Source: Bacteroidales bacterium
GTDB taxonomy: Bacteria; Bacteroidota; Bacteroidia; Bacteroidales; Dysgonomonadaceae
DNA length: 15,099 nt
NCBI GenBank assembly: GCA_012799155.1
Contig: JAAZLV010000265.1
Span: 1-15,099 of the forward strand
Direction: 5' to 3'
The notes beneath the pieces are model-generated. The model was not told the DNA's origin and did not search any database. It worked only from the letters and a program-made list of their open reading frames with translations. Each line of letters starts with the position of its first letter. Within the stretch, counting starts at the first letter, position 1. This document shows positions 1-7,789 of this stretch, piece by piece. The translations under genes and the position numbers were made by a program.

Positions 1-13
1 GACCAAAAACAAA

Positions 14-87
14 GGTCCCATAGCTCAGTCGGTTAGAGCACCTGACTCATAATCAGGGAGTCCTTGGTTCAAGCCCAAGTGGGACCA
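14..87 (+). tRNA. tRNA with anticodon CAU (Met elongator or Ile2)
   Basis: A complete cloverleaf can be drawn. The 7-bp acceptor stem pairs GGTCCCA with TGGGACC, the D arm is GCTC/GAGC, the anticodon stem is CCTGA/TCAGG around the loop CTCATAA, and the T arm is CTTGG/CCAAG with TTCAAGC in the loop. The anticodon is CAT at the DNA level. Elongator tRNA-Met and the lysidine-modified tRNA-Ile2 share this anticodon and the same loop sequence in known bacteria, so I cannot separate them by eye; initiator tRNA is less likely because the acceptor stem is fully paired. The 3' CCA is not encoded (ACTA follows the acceptor stem). Confidence 0.95.
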
Positions 88-380
88 CTACCTTTCAACA
101 GGCTCTCAGAAAGCGTTTTTTCCATATCCACCGTTTCTTCCTGCCTTTGACCTTCCGAAAAAACCCCTCTTGTTCTGTAATAGATAATACACATGTGACG
201 TAGGGATGCATGCCATAGGGCAGGCCGTTCCCCGACAGTGTCAGGCGAATGACAATCCTGCTAACCGGGTGGTGTCAAGAATTTATCTATCCGGTGGTGG
301 GTCTGAGCAATTCTGCCGATACGGATTGAATGATGCGAATAAAAAACGGTCAAAGGGGAGGTGATATTAATTTTTATCTA

Positions 381-388
381 TAAATTTG
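381..388 (+). promoter_or_regulatory. Candidate -7 element for the AraC gene
   Basis: TAAATTTG matches the Bacteroidota -7 consensus TAnnTTTG and lies 37 bases before the start codon at 426, in an AT-rich stretch. No TTTG is visible 19-21 bases upstream, so the -33 half is missing or degenerate. The assignment is therefore tentative. Confidence 0.4.
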
Positions 389-390
389 CC

Positions 391-405
391 AACTGTCAAA
401 CAGTT
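391..405. promoter_or_regulatory. Short inverted repeat at the predicted AraC-gene transcription start
   Basis: AACTGT, a 3-base centre CAA, then ACAGTT form a perfect 6-bp inverted repeat. It begins 3 bases after the candidate -7 element, where transcription would start. It could be an operator for autoregulation or a small 5' hairpin in the leader RNA. It is short enough to be chance. Confidence 0.3.
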
Positions 406-425
406 TTTAACAGAGCGGATGCCCA

Positions 426-1316
426 ATGAATGAACACAACAACCATATCCTGTATGAGCTGACTCCTTTGTCGGACAAGGACTGCTTTTACATTGCCGAC
501 CGCATCAAATCGGAATTCACCTATCCACTACATGCCCACAGCGAATATGAAATCAACTACATTGAAAATGCGGAAGGAGTTCGTCGCATCGTGGGTGACT
601 CAGTAGAGGTGATAGGCAAATTTGACCTGACACTGATTGCCGGCGAAGAACTGGAACATGTTTGGGAGCAGCACAACTGCACCTCGAAAAGCATTCGCGA
701 GATCACCATCCAGTTTTCAAAAGATCTTTTTTTCGGCAACTTTATCCACAAGAACCAGTTCATCAGCATCCGGGAGATGCTCAACAATGCACAGAAAGGG
801 ATCAGTTTCCCCATGGAGACCATCATGAAGATCTACCCCACACTTGATACGCTCTCGAGTGAGCAGTCGGGGTTTTATGCCGTGATCAAGTTACTGACCA
901 TTCTGTATGAACTTTCCCTCTGCAACAACTACCGAACCCTGGCCAGTTCATCGTTCGCCCATATCGAGGACAATACTGACAGTCGTCGCGTGCGTAAGAT
1001 CTATGAATACATCAACAACCATTACATGGAGGAAATCAGGCTGGAAGATCTTTCCGGTATTGTGGGCATGACACCGGCAGCGCTGAGCCGCTTTTTCAAG
1101 CTGCGTACCAGCAAGACCGTTTCCGACCACATCATCGACATCCGTCTCGGCAATGCCACACGCCTGCTGGTCGACACCACCAACTCCATTGGCGAGATAT
1201 GCTACGACTGCGGCTTCAACAACCTCTCAAACTTCAACCGCATCTTCAAAAAGAGAAAGGGCTGTTCCCCGAAAGAGTTCCGTGAGAATTACCACAAGAC
1301 AAAGCAAATTATCTGA
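426..1316 (+). CDS. AraC-family transcriptional regulator, cupin-type sensor domain
   Basis: This is a 296-residue cytosolic transcription factor. The N-terminal part (about 10-110) looks like an AraC-type cupin arm: the PLHAHSEYEINYI segment at 34-46 has the His-x-His and downstream Glu usual for the sugar-binding cupin. Residues about 187-290 form the C-terminal AraC DNA-binding domain. Its first helix-turn-helix is near 204-225 (LEDLSGIVGMTPAALSRFFK) and the second near 253-276, containing the family hallmark GEICYDCGFNNLSNFNRIFKK. No signal peptide or membrane segment is present. It lies just upstream of and parallel to a susC-like gene with its own promoter, so I infer that it activates this PUL on binding a small sugar. 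Many Bacteroides PULs use hybrid two-component or sigma/anti-sigma systems instead. The ligand is unknown. Family assignment is secure; target and ligand are inference. Confidence 0.93.
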   Translation: MNEHNNHILYELTPLSDKDCFYIADRIKSEFTYPLHAHSEYEINYIENAEGVRRIVGDSVEVIGKFDLTLIAGEELEHVWEQHNCTSKSIREITIQFSKDLFFGNFIHKNQFISIREMLNNAQKGISFPMETIMKIYPTLDTLSSEQSGFYAVIKLLTILYELSLCNNYRTLASSSFAHIEDNTDSRRVRKIYEYINNHYMEEIRLEDLSGIVGMTPAALSRFFKLRTSKTVSDHIIDIRLGNATRLLVDTTNSIGEICYDCGFNNLSNFNRIFKKRKGCSPKEFRENYHKTKQII

Positions 1317-1585
1317 TTTATTCTTTTTTGACATTTACGCCTGTCTTGTGAAGGGTTAAAATAATACCATCTTTCCTACACTGCTATCCCTTTCCCTTCT
1401 TCTTTCCGGATTGATTTTCTTCCTAACTCAGAATAGAAAACATTAGAGACATGTTGTTTATTTGATTGAAATGATACAATGTTAAGGTGAGAATAGTATT
1501 AAAATAAGATAAGATAATATTTGAACCTTTTCACAGTTGCACCTACATTTGTATCGTGGAATCTAATTTTTATTAATGATAATTT
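1317..1585. other. Intergenic region between AraC regulator and susC operon
   Basis: These 269 bases are AT-rich and carry the susC promoter at 1520-1551. I see no small gene and no strong terminator for the AraC gene. A 9-bp inverted repeat with a 40-base loop (1293-1301 and 1342-1350) spans the AraC stop codon, but it is too open to call a terminator. Confidence 0.6.
1520..1551 (+). promoter_or_regulatory. Bacteroides-type promoter for the susC operon
   Basis: TTTG at 1520-1523 and TACATTTG at 1544-1551 are separated by 20 bases. This matches the Bacteroidota -33/-7 consensus TTTG-N19-21-TAnnTTTG exactly. Transcription would begin near 1557-1560, giving a short AT-rich leader of about 25-30 bases before the susC start. 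The 100 bases upstream are AT-rich and would suit activator binding; an agaatag heptamer recurs at 1430-1436 and 1490-1496, but I cannot define an operator. Confidence 0.75.
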
Positions 1586-4500
1586 ATGTATATGAAAAAC
1601 ATCTTTGTGTTATGCATGGCTCTCATCATGAGCTTTCAGCTGATGGCACAACAACGAAGGGTCTCCGGTACCATCGTTGACAGCAGAGACCAGTCGGCCA
1701 TGATTGGTGCCAATATCATGGAAAAAGGGACGTCCAACGGTACGGTGACCGATATTGAAGGCCGTTTTACACTCAACCTCACTTCATCGGCTCCTGTACT
1801 GGTGATCTCCAGCATCGGATATCAGACGCTTGAGGTGGTGGTGGGTTACCGCAACACCCTCAACCTCGAGATGAGCGAAGATACCGAACTGCTCGATGAG
1901 GTGGTGGTGGTGGGCTACGGTACCATGCGGAAGAGTGACATCTCCGGTGCCTCCGTCACCGTGGGTGAAGATGCCATCAAGGGGTCCGTGATCACCAACC
2001 TCGACCAGGCACTTCAGGGACGGGCAGCAGGTGTGACCTCCGTGATGACCTCCGGTGCTCCCGGTTCCTCCGTTTCTATTCGCGTGCGTGGACAATCTAC
2101 CATCAACGCCAATGCCGAACCGCTATACGTGATCGATGGTGTGATTGTGCAGGGAGGTGGCAGCAGCGGCTCCTCGTTCGGTCTGGGTGATGCGCTGGGC
2201 AACAGCCCCATATCCACCATCTCACCCCTCTCTACCATCAACCCCTCCGACATCCTCTCGATGGAAATCCTGAAGGATGCCTCCGCCACCGCCATCTACG
2301 GTGCACAGGGTGCCAACGGTGTGGTGCTCATCACTACCAAGCGAGGGAAAGCAGGAGAAGCCAAGTTCACCTATGAAGGGATGTACGGCGTACAGCGACA
2401 GGCTGCCCGCCTGGAGATGATGAACCTGCGGGAGTTTGCAGAGTACAGCAACCAGGTATCCCTCTCTGACAATCGTCCCGAGTTTGCCGATCCCTCCCTG
2501 CTGGGTGCCGGCACCAACTGGCAGGATGCGGTGTTCCGCCAGGCACCGATGCACCAGCATCAGCTCTCCGCTGCGGGAGGTACCGATGCGGTGCGTTACT
2601 TTGTTTCCGGATCGTTCATGGGACAGGATGGTACCATCATCGGTACCGAGTTCAACCGCTACTCCTTCCGTTCCAACCTCGATGCACAACTCAAGAAGTG
2701 GTTGAAACTGGGAGTGAACGCCATGTACTCGCAGACAGATGAGCGCCTCGGACTGGCTGACAGCCAGGAGGGTGTGATCAACTACTCGCTGTTGACACCT
2801 CCCGATATACCAATCTACGATCTTGACGGCAACTACGCATCGGTGATCCGTGAAGGATACACGCGTATCAATCCCATCGCTATGGTACTCGACGAAGACA
2901 TCCTGCTGGGAAGAAACAAGCTGAACGGAAGCATCTTCGCCGACATTACCCCGATTGAGAACCTTACCTGGCACAGCGAGTTGGGCTTCGACATCGGCAG
3001 CTCACGCGGTGAACGCTTCGAGCCTGCCGTACGCTACGGTAAATGGAGCAGGGAGAAAAACATGAGCTCCATACAGAAAAACGACAACCGCTTCTGGCAG
3101 CTGAAGAACTACCTCACCTATTCCGGTAACATGGATAAGCACGATTATACAGTGATGTTGGGTCAGGAGATGTGGGAGTCGACCTATGAATACCAGAGTG
3201 TGACCGCCTCTGCCCTTCCTTCCAACGACATCAAGAATCCTAGCCTCGGGACCGATCCTTTGATCAGTTCCGGCTTTGGCAGTAGTGCCATGGCTTCATT
3301 CTTCGGACGCGGAACCTATAACTACGACGACCGTTACATGGGTACCTATACCTACCGTCGCGACGGTTCCTCCAACTTCGGACCCAAGAACCGCTGGGCA
3401 GGTTTTCATGCCTTCGCCGCCTCCTGGCGCTTTACCAACGAAGCTTTCTTCGAACCGCTCACCGAGGTGTTGAACAATGGTAAGCTGCGTATCGGCTGGG
3501 GACAGACCGGTAACGCAAACATCGGAGGTTACCGCTGGGGTGCTGCCATCGTGCGCATGCCCTCCAGTCTCGGCCTCGGTTACCGCCAGTCGAACATCGC
3601 AAACCCCTACATCAAGTGGGAGACACAGGAGCAGTGGAACCTCGGTCTCGACCTCAACTTCTTCGACAACCGCATCGGCCTGGTAGTCGATGCCTATGAC
3701 AAGACATCGAAAGACATGCTGATGCCGCTGCAGTTGCCCTCCTACATGGGTACACGCGGCAACGGTTCCTCGGCACTGGCAGCCCCCTATGGCAACTACG
3801 GAACCATCAACAACAAAGGTGTTGAGTTCACCCTCAGCACACACAACCTCACGGGTGCCTTCACCTGGAATACCGAGTTCCAGATATCCTTTAACAAGAA
3901 CAAACTGGTGGCACTCGACGGCACCGACGCAGTGCACATTGAGGGGTATGGACAATGGAGCGACGTGGTTTCCATCAGCAACGTGGGAGAGCCGCTCTAC
4001 AACTTCTACGGATACAAGGTGGCCGGAGTCTACAAGGACCTGGAAGACCTGCAGAATTCTCCCAGACCGGAGAAATATCCCACCGACGGCGTTTTCAACC
4101 GTTACAACACCACCTGGGTGGGTGACCTTAAGTATGAGGACCTCAGTGGTCCGGAAGGAGTGCCCGATGGCGTGATTGACACCTACGACCGTACAAACAT
4201 CGGTTCCCCACTGCCCAAGTTCACCTTCGGTATGACCAACAGCTTCAGCTACAAGAATTTCGACCTTTCGGTATTCTTTAACGGCTCCTATGGAAACAAG
4301 GTGTTCAACTACACCGCCATCAACCTCTCCAACATGAAGAGTGCATGGGACAACCAGTTGAAAATGATCACCGAACGTGCCAACCTAGAACCGATCGATC
4401 CCAACAAGAGTTACCCCGCCACCGTGAACGGCAATACCATCTACGAATGGACCGACGACATCACGAACTTGCGGGTGACCAATCCCGACACTCGCATCCC

Positions 4501-4807
4501 GAGGGCGATTGCCAACGACCCGAACGACAATGACCGCATCAGCGACCGTTACATTGAGGATGGATCCTATTTGCGCATACGCAACATCACGCTGGGATAT
4601 ACACTGCCCGCCAATGTGGCCCGCCAATGGATGCTTGAGAACATCAGGGTATATGCGAACATCCAGAACCTCGCAACCTTCACCAACTATTCCGGATACG
4701 ATCCCGAAATCGGTGCCAGCACCGCCAGTCAGAATGTCTTCGGACTCGACAACGGACGCTATCCCTCCCCGCAGGTTTACTCTTTCGGTGTAAGTCTTTC
4801 GTTTTAA
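1586..4807 (+). CDS. susC-like: SusC/RagA-family TonB-dependent outer-membrane transporter
   Basis: This 1073-residue outer-membrane beta-barrel imports oligosaccharides using TonB energy. A signal peptide occupies 1-21 (cleavage after LMA). Residues 24-98 are the carboxypeptidase-D-like beta-sandwich found at the N-terminus of SusC proteins (VSGTIVD...GTVTDIEGRF). The TonB-box-like segment LDEVVVVGYG is at 103-112. The plug domain follows with family signatures LDQALQGRAAGV, IRVRGQSTINANAEPLYVIDGV and MEILKDASATAIYGAQGANGVVLITTKRG, then the barrel, ending in a C-terminal Phe (VSLSF) as expected for outer-membrane insertion. There is no STN domain, so sigma/anti-sigma signalling through this protein is unlikely, in keeping with the adjacent AraC regulator. 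Two ATGs (1586 and 1592) could start it; both give a working signal peptide. The susD-like gene starts 22 bases downstream. Family is certain; the beta-mannan cargo is inferred from neighbours. Confidence 0.97.
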   Translation: MYMKNIFVLCMALIMSFQLMAQQRRVSGTIVDSRDQSAMIGANIMEKGTSNGTVTDIEGRFTLNLTSSAPVLVISSIGYQTLEVVVGYRNTLNLEMSEDTELLDEVVVVGYGTMRKSDISGASVTVGEDAIKGSVITNLDQALQGRAAGVTSVMTSGAPGSSVSIRVRGQSTINANAEPLYVIDGVIVQGGGSSGSSFGLGDALGNSPISTISPLSTINPSDILSMEILKDASATAIYGAQGANGVVLITTKRGKAGEAKFTYEGMYGVQRQAARLEMMNLREFAEYSNQVSLSDNRPEFADPSLLGAGTNWQDAVFRQAPMHQHQLSAAGGTDAVRYFVSGSFMGQDGTIIGTEFNRYSFRSNLDAQLKKWLKLGVNAMYSQTDERLGLADSQEGVINYSLLTPPDIPIYDLDGNYASVIREGYTRINPIAMVLDEDILLGRNKLNGSIFADITPIENLTWHSELGFDIGSSRGERFEPAVRYGKWSREKNMSSIQKNDNRFWQLKNYLTYSGNMDKHDYTVMLGQEMWESTYEYQSVTASALPSNDIKNPSLGTDPLISSGFGSSAMASFFGRGTYNYDDRYMGTYTYRRDGSSNFGPKNRWAGFHAFAASWRFTNEAFFEPLTEVLNNGKLRIGWGQTGNANIGGYRWGAAIVRMPSSLGLGYRQSNIANPYIKWETQEQWNLGLDLNFFDNRIGLVVDAYDKTSKDMLMPLQLPSYMGTRGNGSSALAAPYGNYGTINNKGVEFTLSTHNLTGAFTWNTEFQISFNKNKLVALDGTDAVHIEGYGQWSDVVSISNVGEPLYNFYGYKVAGVYKDLEDLQNSPRPEKYPTDGVFNRYNTTWVGDLKYEDLSGPEGVPDGVIDTYDRTNIGSPLPKFTFGMTNSFSYKNFDLSVFFNGSYGNKVFNYTAINLSNMKSAWDNQLKMITERANLEPIDPNKSYPATVNGNTIYEWTDDITNLRVTNPDTRIPRAIANDPNDNDRISDRYIEDGSYLRIRNITLGYTLPANVARQWMLENIRVYANIQNLATFTNYSGYDPEIGASTASQNVFGLDNGRYPSPQVYSFGVSLSF

Positions 4808-4829
4808 TCACCTTCAATAAGTACAGGAT

Positions 4830-6515
4830 ATGAACAAATATAGTATCATCACAAAAACCGTAATTGTCAGCGTCATGCTGCTCCTGCTCTCCGGCTGCGA
4901 GGATTTCCTCAACCGGCCCACGGAGGACAACTACACGGTAGACAGTTTTTACCAAACTGACGAACAGTGCTTCCAGGCAGTCAACCCGGTCTACAACTCT
5001 CCCTGGTACGACTTCCAGAGAGGTTTCTTCAAGGTGGGTGAGGTGCTCTCGGGCAACTACTACTGGGGATCATCTCCCTACCTCACCTTCACCATCAACT
5101 CTACCGATGAGGACCTGACGAACATGTCGGCTTCCCTCTGGTCGGTAAACGCCTACTGCAATGGCATCATCGAGAATATCGACATGAAGGCCGGTCCCGG
5201 TGTAAGCGAATATGCCAAGAATACCGTGAAGGGTGAGGCACTGGTGTGGAAGGCGATGACCTACTTCTACCTGGTTCGCACCTTCGGAGCAGTGCCCATC
5301 ATCCACAACAACTCGGCCATGATCTCTGCCGGTGACTACAATCAGATATTCAAGGCCACCATTCCCAACGTGTATGATTACATCATCATGACACTGGAGA
5401 AGGCGATTGAGTGGCTGCCGGAAAGCAATGATCCCGGGCGCATCGACCGTTACTCAGCCTACGGGCTCCTCGCGAAGGTGTATCTCACCAAGGCCGGCTA
5501 CGGCATGAGCGGCAGCCGCAACCAGGATGACCTGGATAAGGCTGCTGAATATGCAGGCAAGGTGATTGATGAGAGCGGTCGCAACCTGCTGCCGGTATAC
5601 TCCGATGTCTTCCGCCTGAAGAACAACTACAGCGAGGAGAGCCTCCTGGCGTGGCACTGGGTGGTTTCCAACCAGTGGACCTCACAGAACTCGCTCCAGT
5701 CCGACCTCGGTATTCAGGGTATTGATGAATATGGTGCCACCTGGGGTGGCTACGGTGGACCCTCAGTCGACCTGCAGGATGCATTCGGCGAGAATGCCCT
5801 GAGCCTCACCCGCAACAATGTGGATACACGTCGCAAGGCCACCATGATGATGTATGGTGATATGTATGATTACTTCTGGGTGGACAAGGGTGGTCTGGAC
5901 TACACCGCGTTCGCCGTGGATAGCATGGAGTACCAGAGTCCCGTGGGTGCCAACGAGGTGAAGCATATCGTAGGCAACGACAACGACCATCAGATCGGTA
6001 TCGGGCACGCGATGGCTCGCATGGCCACCAGCCTCAGCACTCACCTGCTGCGTCTTTCCGATGTCTACCTGATCTATGCCGAAGCAGTGCTTGGCAACAG
6101 CGCTTCCACCTCCGATGCGAAAGCACTCAAGGCGTTCAACGATGTGCGGGGACGCTCTGTGCAGGGTTACGAAGCCAAAACCTCCATCACCTGGCAGGAT
6201 ATCTGGAAGGAACGCCGCCTGGAGCTGGCCTGCGAGGGTGACCGTTGGTACGACTATGTACGCTGGCACTATTACGAACCGGCCAAGGCAATCGCCGAGA
6301 TCAAGGCACAACGCAGGAACCAGTATATCGGACTGGGACAATACTACACCACCGGGCTGCTTGATACGGAAAATACTTACTATGATACAGGAGCAGCAGC
6401 ACCTAACGTGACCGATGCGCATTTTCAGCTGCCATTCCCGGATACCGACCTGACAATGAATCCCAACCTGCTGTTGGATCCGGTTGAGTTTGACCTGTCG
6501 ACCATTCAATATTAA
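4830..6515 (+). CDS. susD-like: SusD/RagB-family starch-binding-like outer-membrane lipoprotein
   Basis: This 561-residue lipoprotein should sit as the lid on the preceding SusC-like barrel and bind glycan at the cell surface. The signal peptide ends in the lipobox LLSGC with Cys23, followed by Glu-Asp, an acidic run of the kind that favours surface export of Bacteroidota lipoproteins. The N-terminal part matches the SusD pattern (CEDFLNRPTEDNYTVDSFYQTDEQCFQAVNPVY), and the helical middle includes GEALVWKAMTYFYLVRTFG. The C-terminal hallmark is near 434-477: DVRGRSV, then TWQDIWKERRLELACEGDRWYDYVRW. Length is normal for the family. It directly follows susC by 22 bases and precedes the first glycan-binding gene by 20 bases, so co-transcription is very likely. 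Ligand specificity cannot be read from the sequence; beta-mannan is inferred from the two GH26 genes. Confidence 0.96.
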   Translation: MNKYSIITKTVIVSVMLLLLSGCEDFLNRPTEDNYTVDSFYQTDEQCFQAVNPVYNSPWYDFQRGFFKVGEVLSGNYYWGSSPYLTFTINSTDEDLTNMSASLWSVNAYCNGIIENIDMKAGPGVSEYAKNTVKGEALVWKAMTYFYLVRTFGAVPIIHNNSAMISAGDYNQIFKATIPNVYDYIIMTLEKAIEWLPESNDPGRIDRYSAYGLLAKVYLTKAGYGMSGSRNQDDLDKAAEYAGKVIDESGRNLLPVYSDVFRLKNNYSEESLLAWHWVVSNQWTSQNSLQSDLGIQGIDEYGATWGGYGGPSVDLQDAFGENALSLTRNNVDTRRKATMMMYGDMYDYFWVDKGGLDYTAFAVDSMEYQSPVGANEVKHIVGNDNDHQIGIGHAMARMATSLSTHLLRLSDVYLIYAEAVLGNSASTSDAKALKAFNDVRGRSVQGYEAKTSITWQDIWKERRLELACEGDRWYDYVRWHYYEPAKAIAEIKAQRRNQYIGLGQYYTTGLLDTENTYYDTGAAAPNVTDAHFQLPFPDTDLTMNPNLLLDPVEFDLSTIQY

Positions 6516-6520
6516 ACAAG

Positions 6521-6525
6521 AGGAG
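6521..6525 (+). promoter_or_regulatory. Strong Shine-Dalgarno site for the 413-residue glycan-binding protein
   Basis: AGGAG, within AAGAGGAG, lies 10 bases before the ATG at 6536. It supports that start codon. Such a clear site is notable because the other genes of this cluster show weak or no Shine-Dalgarno sequence, as is common in Bacteroidota. Confidence 0.6.
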
Positions 6526-6535
6526 ATACATCAAT

Positions 6536-7777
6536 ATGAAAAAGATAGATACAAAAAAAACAGGATGGTCGCTGCTACTGCTGCTGATCGCCCTCTTCAC
6601 CTTCGGTGTGCAGTCGTGCGACGACAACCCTGACAAGTTCGAGCTGACCGAAGGAATACCTGAGATATTCTACGTGAGAGTTCCGGCTCCTGAATCAGCT
6701 GACTCGCTGTTGGTGAAAGCTTTCATGGACAACAGCATCGTGCTGGTGGGGAAGAACCTGACAAGCATCCGTGAGATGTGGTTCAACGACAAGAAAGCGA
6801 TCCTTAACTCCAGCTTCATCACTGATAACAATCTCTTCGTAACCATTCCGAAGGAGATCCCCGGGGTGGTTACTGACAAGATCTATATGATCACCAAGGG
6901 GAATGACACAATCACCTACGATTTCGGTGTACAGGTCCCCGGTCCGGTGGTGTCACGCATTTCGAATGAGTATGCACACGACGGACACGTGGCCATCCTC
7001 TATGGTGATTACTTCATCGACGATCCAAATGTGCCGCTCACCATCACCATGGCAGGAAACATCCCTGTAAACGAGATCATCAGCATCGAGAAGACCAAGA
7101 TCACCTTCCGCATCCCTGAGGGATCACAGAAGGGATATCTCAACGTGAAGTCGATCTACGGTACTGCACGGTCGAAATTCCAGTTCCGTGACGACCGCGG
7201 TATGATCCTCGACTGGGACAACACCAACGCCAACGGCGGATGGCGTGCCGGCAAGATCAAGAACAGCGACCCGGAAGGGATCAGCGGCAACTATGTTTAC
7301 TTCACCGGTTCGCTCGATGGTGATCCGACCGTCGACTGGGCCGAGGATGACTTCTCGTTCAACCTCTGGGGGTCGGCCAATGGACGTCCCGAAGGTGATC
7401 TCTTTACCTCCGACCCTGCAAACTCCACCCTCAAGTTCGAGGTGAACGTAACGCAGCCCTGGTCCTCACTGGCACTGCAGATGATCTTTACCCCCTGGTC
7501 AACCAGGGATACCAACGGTTACATTGCCGACGGCACCACGCCACGCGGTCTTTGGAGACCCTGGGAGAGCAGCGGCAGTTACGTGACCGATGGATGGGAG
7601 ACCGTTTCGGTGCCACTGACCGAGTTCAAGTACGACCAAGCCGGCGGTTCGCTGGAGATGGCATCCAAGGGGAACTACGGAGGACTTACCTTCTTTGTCT
7701 ACAATGGAGGAATCCCCGGTACCGCTTGTACCCCCTACATCTGCATCGACAATATCAGAGTTGTTCCGAACGAATAA
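6536..7777 (+). CDS. Surface glycan-binding lipoprotein, IPT/TIG domains plus C-terminal binding module
   Basis: This 413-residue lipoprotein occupies the position right after susCD that surface glycan-binding proteins (SGBPs) usually hold in PULs. The signal peptide ends at Cys28 (GVQSC) followed by Asp-Asp-Asn. Two Ig-like IPT/TIG repeats can be seen at about 41-133 (NSIVLVGKNLTSIREMWFNDKKA) and 134-218 (GHVAILYGDYF...ITFRIPEGSQKGYLNVKSIYGTARSKFQF). Residues about 222-413 form a separate beta-rich module starting ILDWDNTNANGGW and rich in Trp and Tyr (FNLWGS, LWRPWESSG, FFVYNGG, ending YICIDNIRVV). This resembles the glycan-binding C-terminal domain of SGBP-B proteins such as those of xyloglucan PULs. 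No catalytic motif is present. It probably captures polysaccharide and hands it to the surface enzymes and SusCD. The fold reading is fairly firm; the ligand is inferred. It starts 20 bases after susD. Confidence 0.85.
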   Translation: MKKIDTKKTGWSLLLLLIALFTFGVQSCDDNPDKFELTEGIPEIFYVRVPAPESADSLLVKAFMDNSIVLVGKNLTSIREMWFNDKKAILNSSFITDNNLFVTIPKEIPGVVTDKIYMITKGNDTITYDFGVQVPGPVVSRISNEYAHDGHVAILYGDYFIDDPNVPLTITMAGNIPVNEIISIEKTKITFRIPEGSQKGYLNVKSIYGTARSKFQFRDDRGMILDWDNTNANGGWRAGKIKNSDPEGISGNYVYFTGSLDGDPTVDWAEDDFSFNLWGSANGRPEGDLFTSDPANSTLKFEVNVTQPWSSLALQMIFTPWSTRDTNGYIADGTTPRGLWRPWESSGSYVTDGWETVSVPLTEFKYDQAGGSLEMASKGNYGGLTFFVYNGGIPGTACTPYICIDNIRVVPNE

Positions 7778-7789
7778 AAACCATAGATT

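Larger units (their letters stand above)
88..425. other. Intergenic region between tRNA and AraC regulator
   Basis: These 338 bases hold no convincing gene. There is an imperfect direct repeat (CCGGGTGGTG at 265-274, CCGGTGGTGG at 291-300) of no clear meaning. The last 50 bases become AT-rich and contain a candidate promoter element and a short inverted repeat, listed separately. I see no strong terminator for the tRNA. Confidence 0.6.

Noticed and set aside
265..300. Imperfect direct repeat CCGGGTGGTG / CCGGTGGTGG, considered as a binding site pair
   Set aside because: It is short, G-rich and imperfect, and not placed at a recognised promoter.
206..364. 52-codon open frame in the tRNA-AraC gap
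   Set aside because: It has no recognisable product, no Shine-Dalgarno site and no promoter at a fitting distance; its length is within chance.
1293..1350. 9-bp perfect inverted repeat (CACAAGACA and TGTCTTGTG) around the AraC stop codon, considered as a terminator
   Set aside because: The 40-base AT-rich loop and the lack of a U-run make a working intrinsic terminator unlikely.
2222..2974. 250-residue reverse-strand open frame inside susC
   Set aside because: It lies wholly opposite a well-supported SusC gene; the protein looks like low-information translation of GC-rich antisense with no family motif.
3296..3955. 219-residue reverse-strand open frame inside susC
   Set aside because: It is antisense to conserved barrel sequence and has no motif or start context of its own.
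5763..6509. 248-residue reverse-strand open frame inside susD
   Set aside because: It is antisense to the conserved SusD C-terminus; the open frame is a by-product of codon bias.
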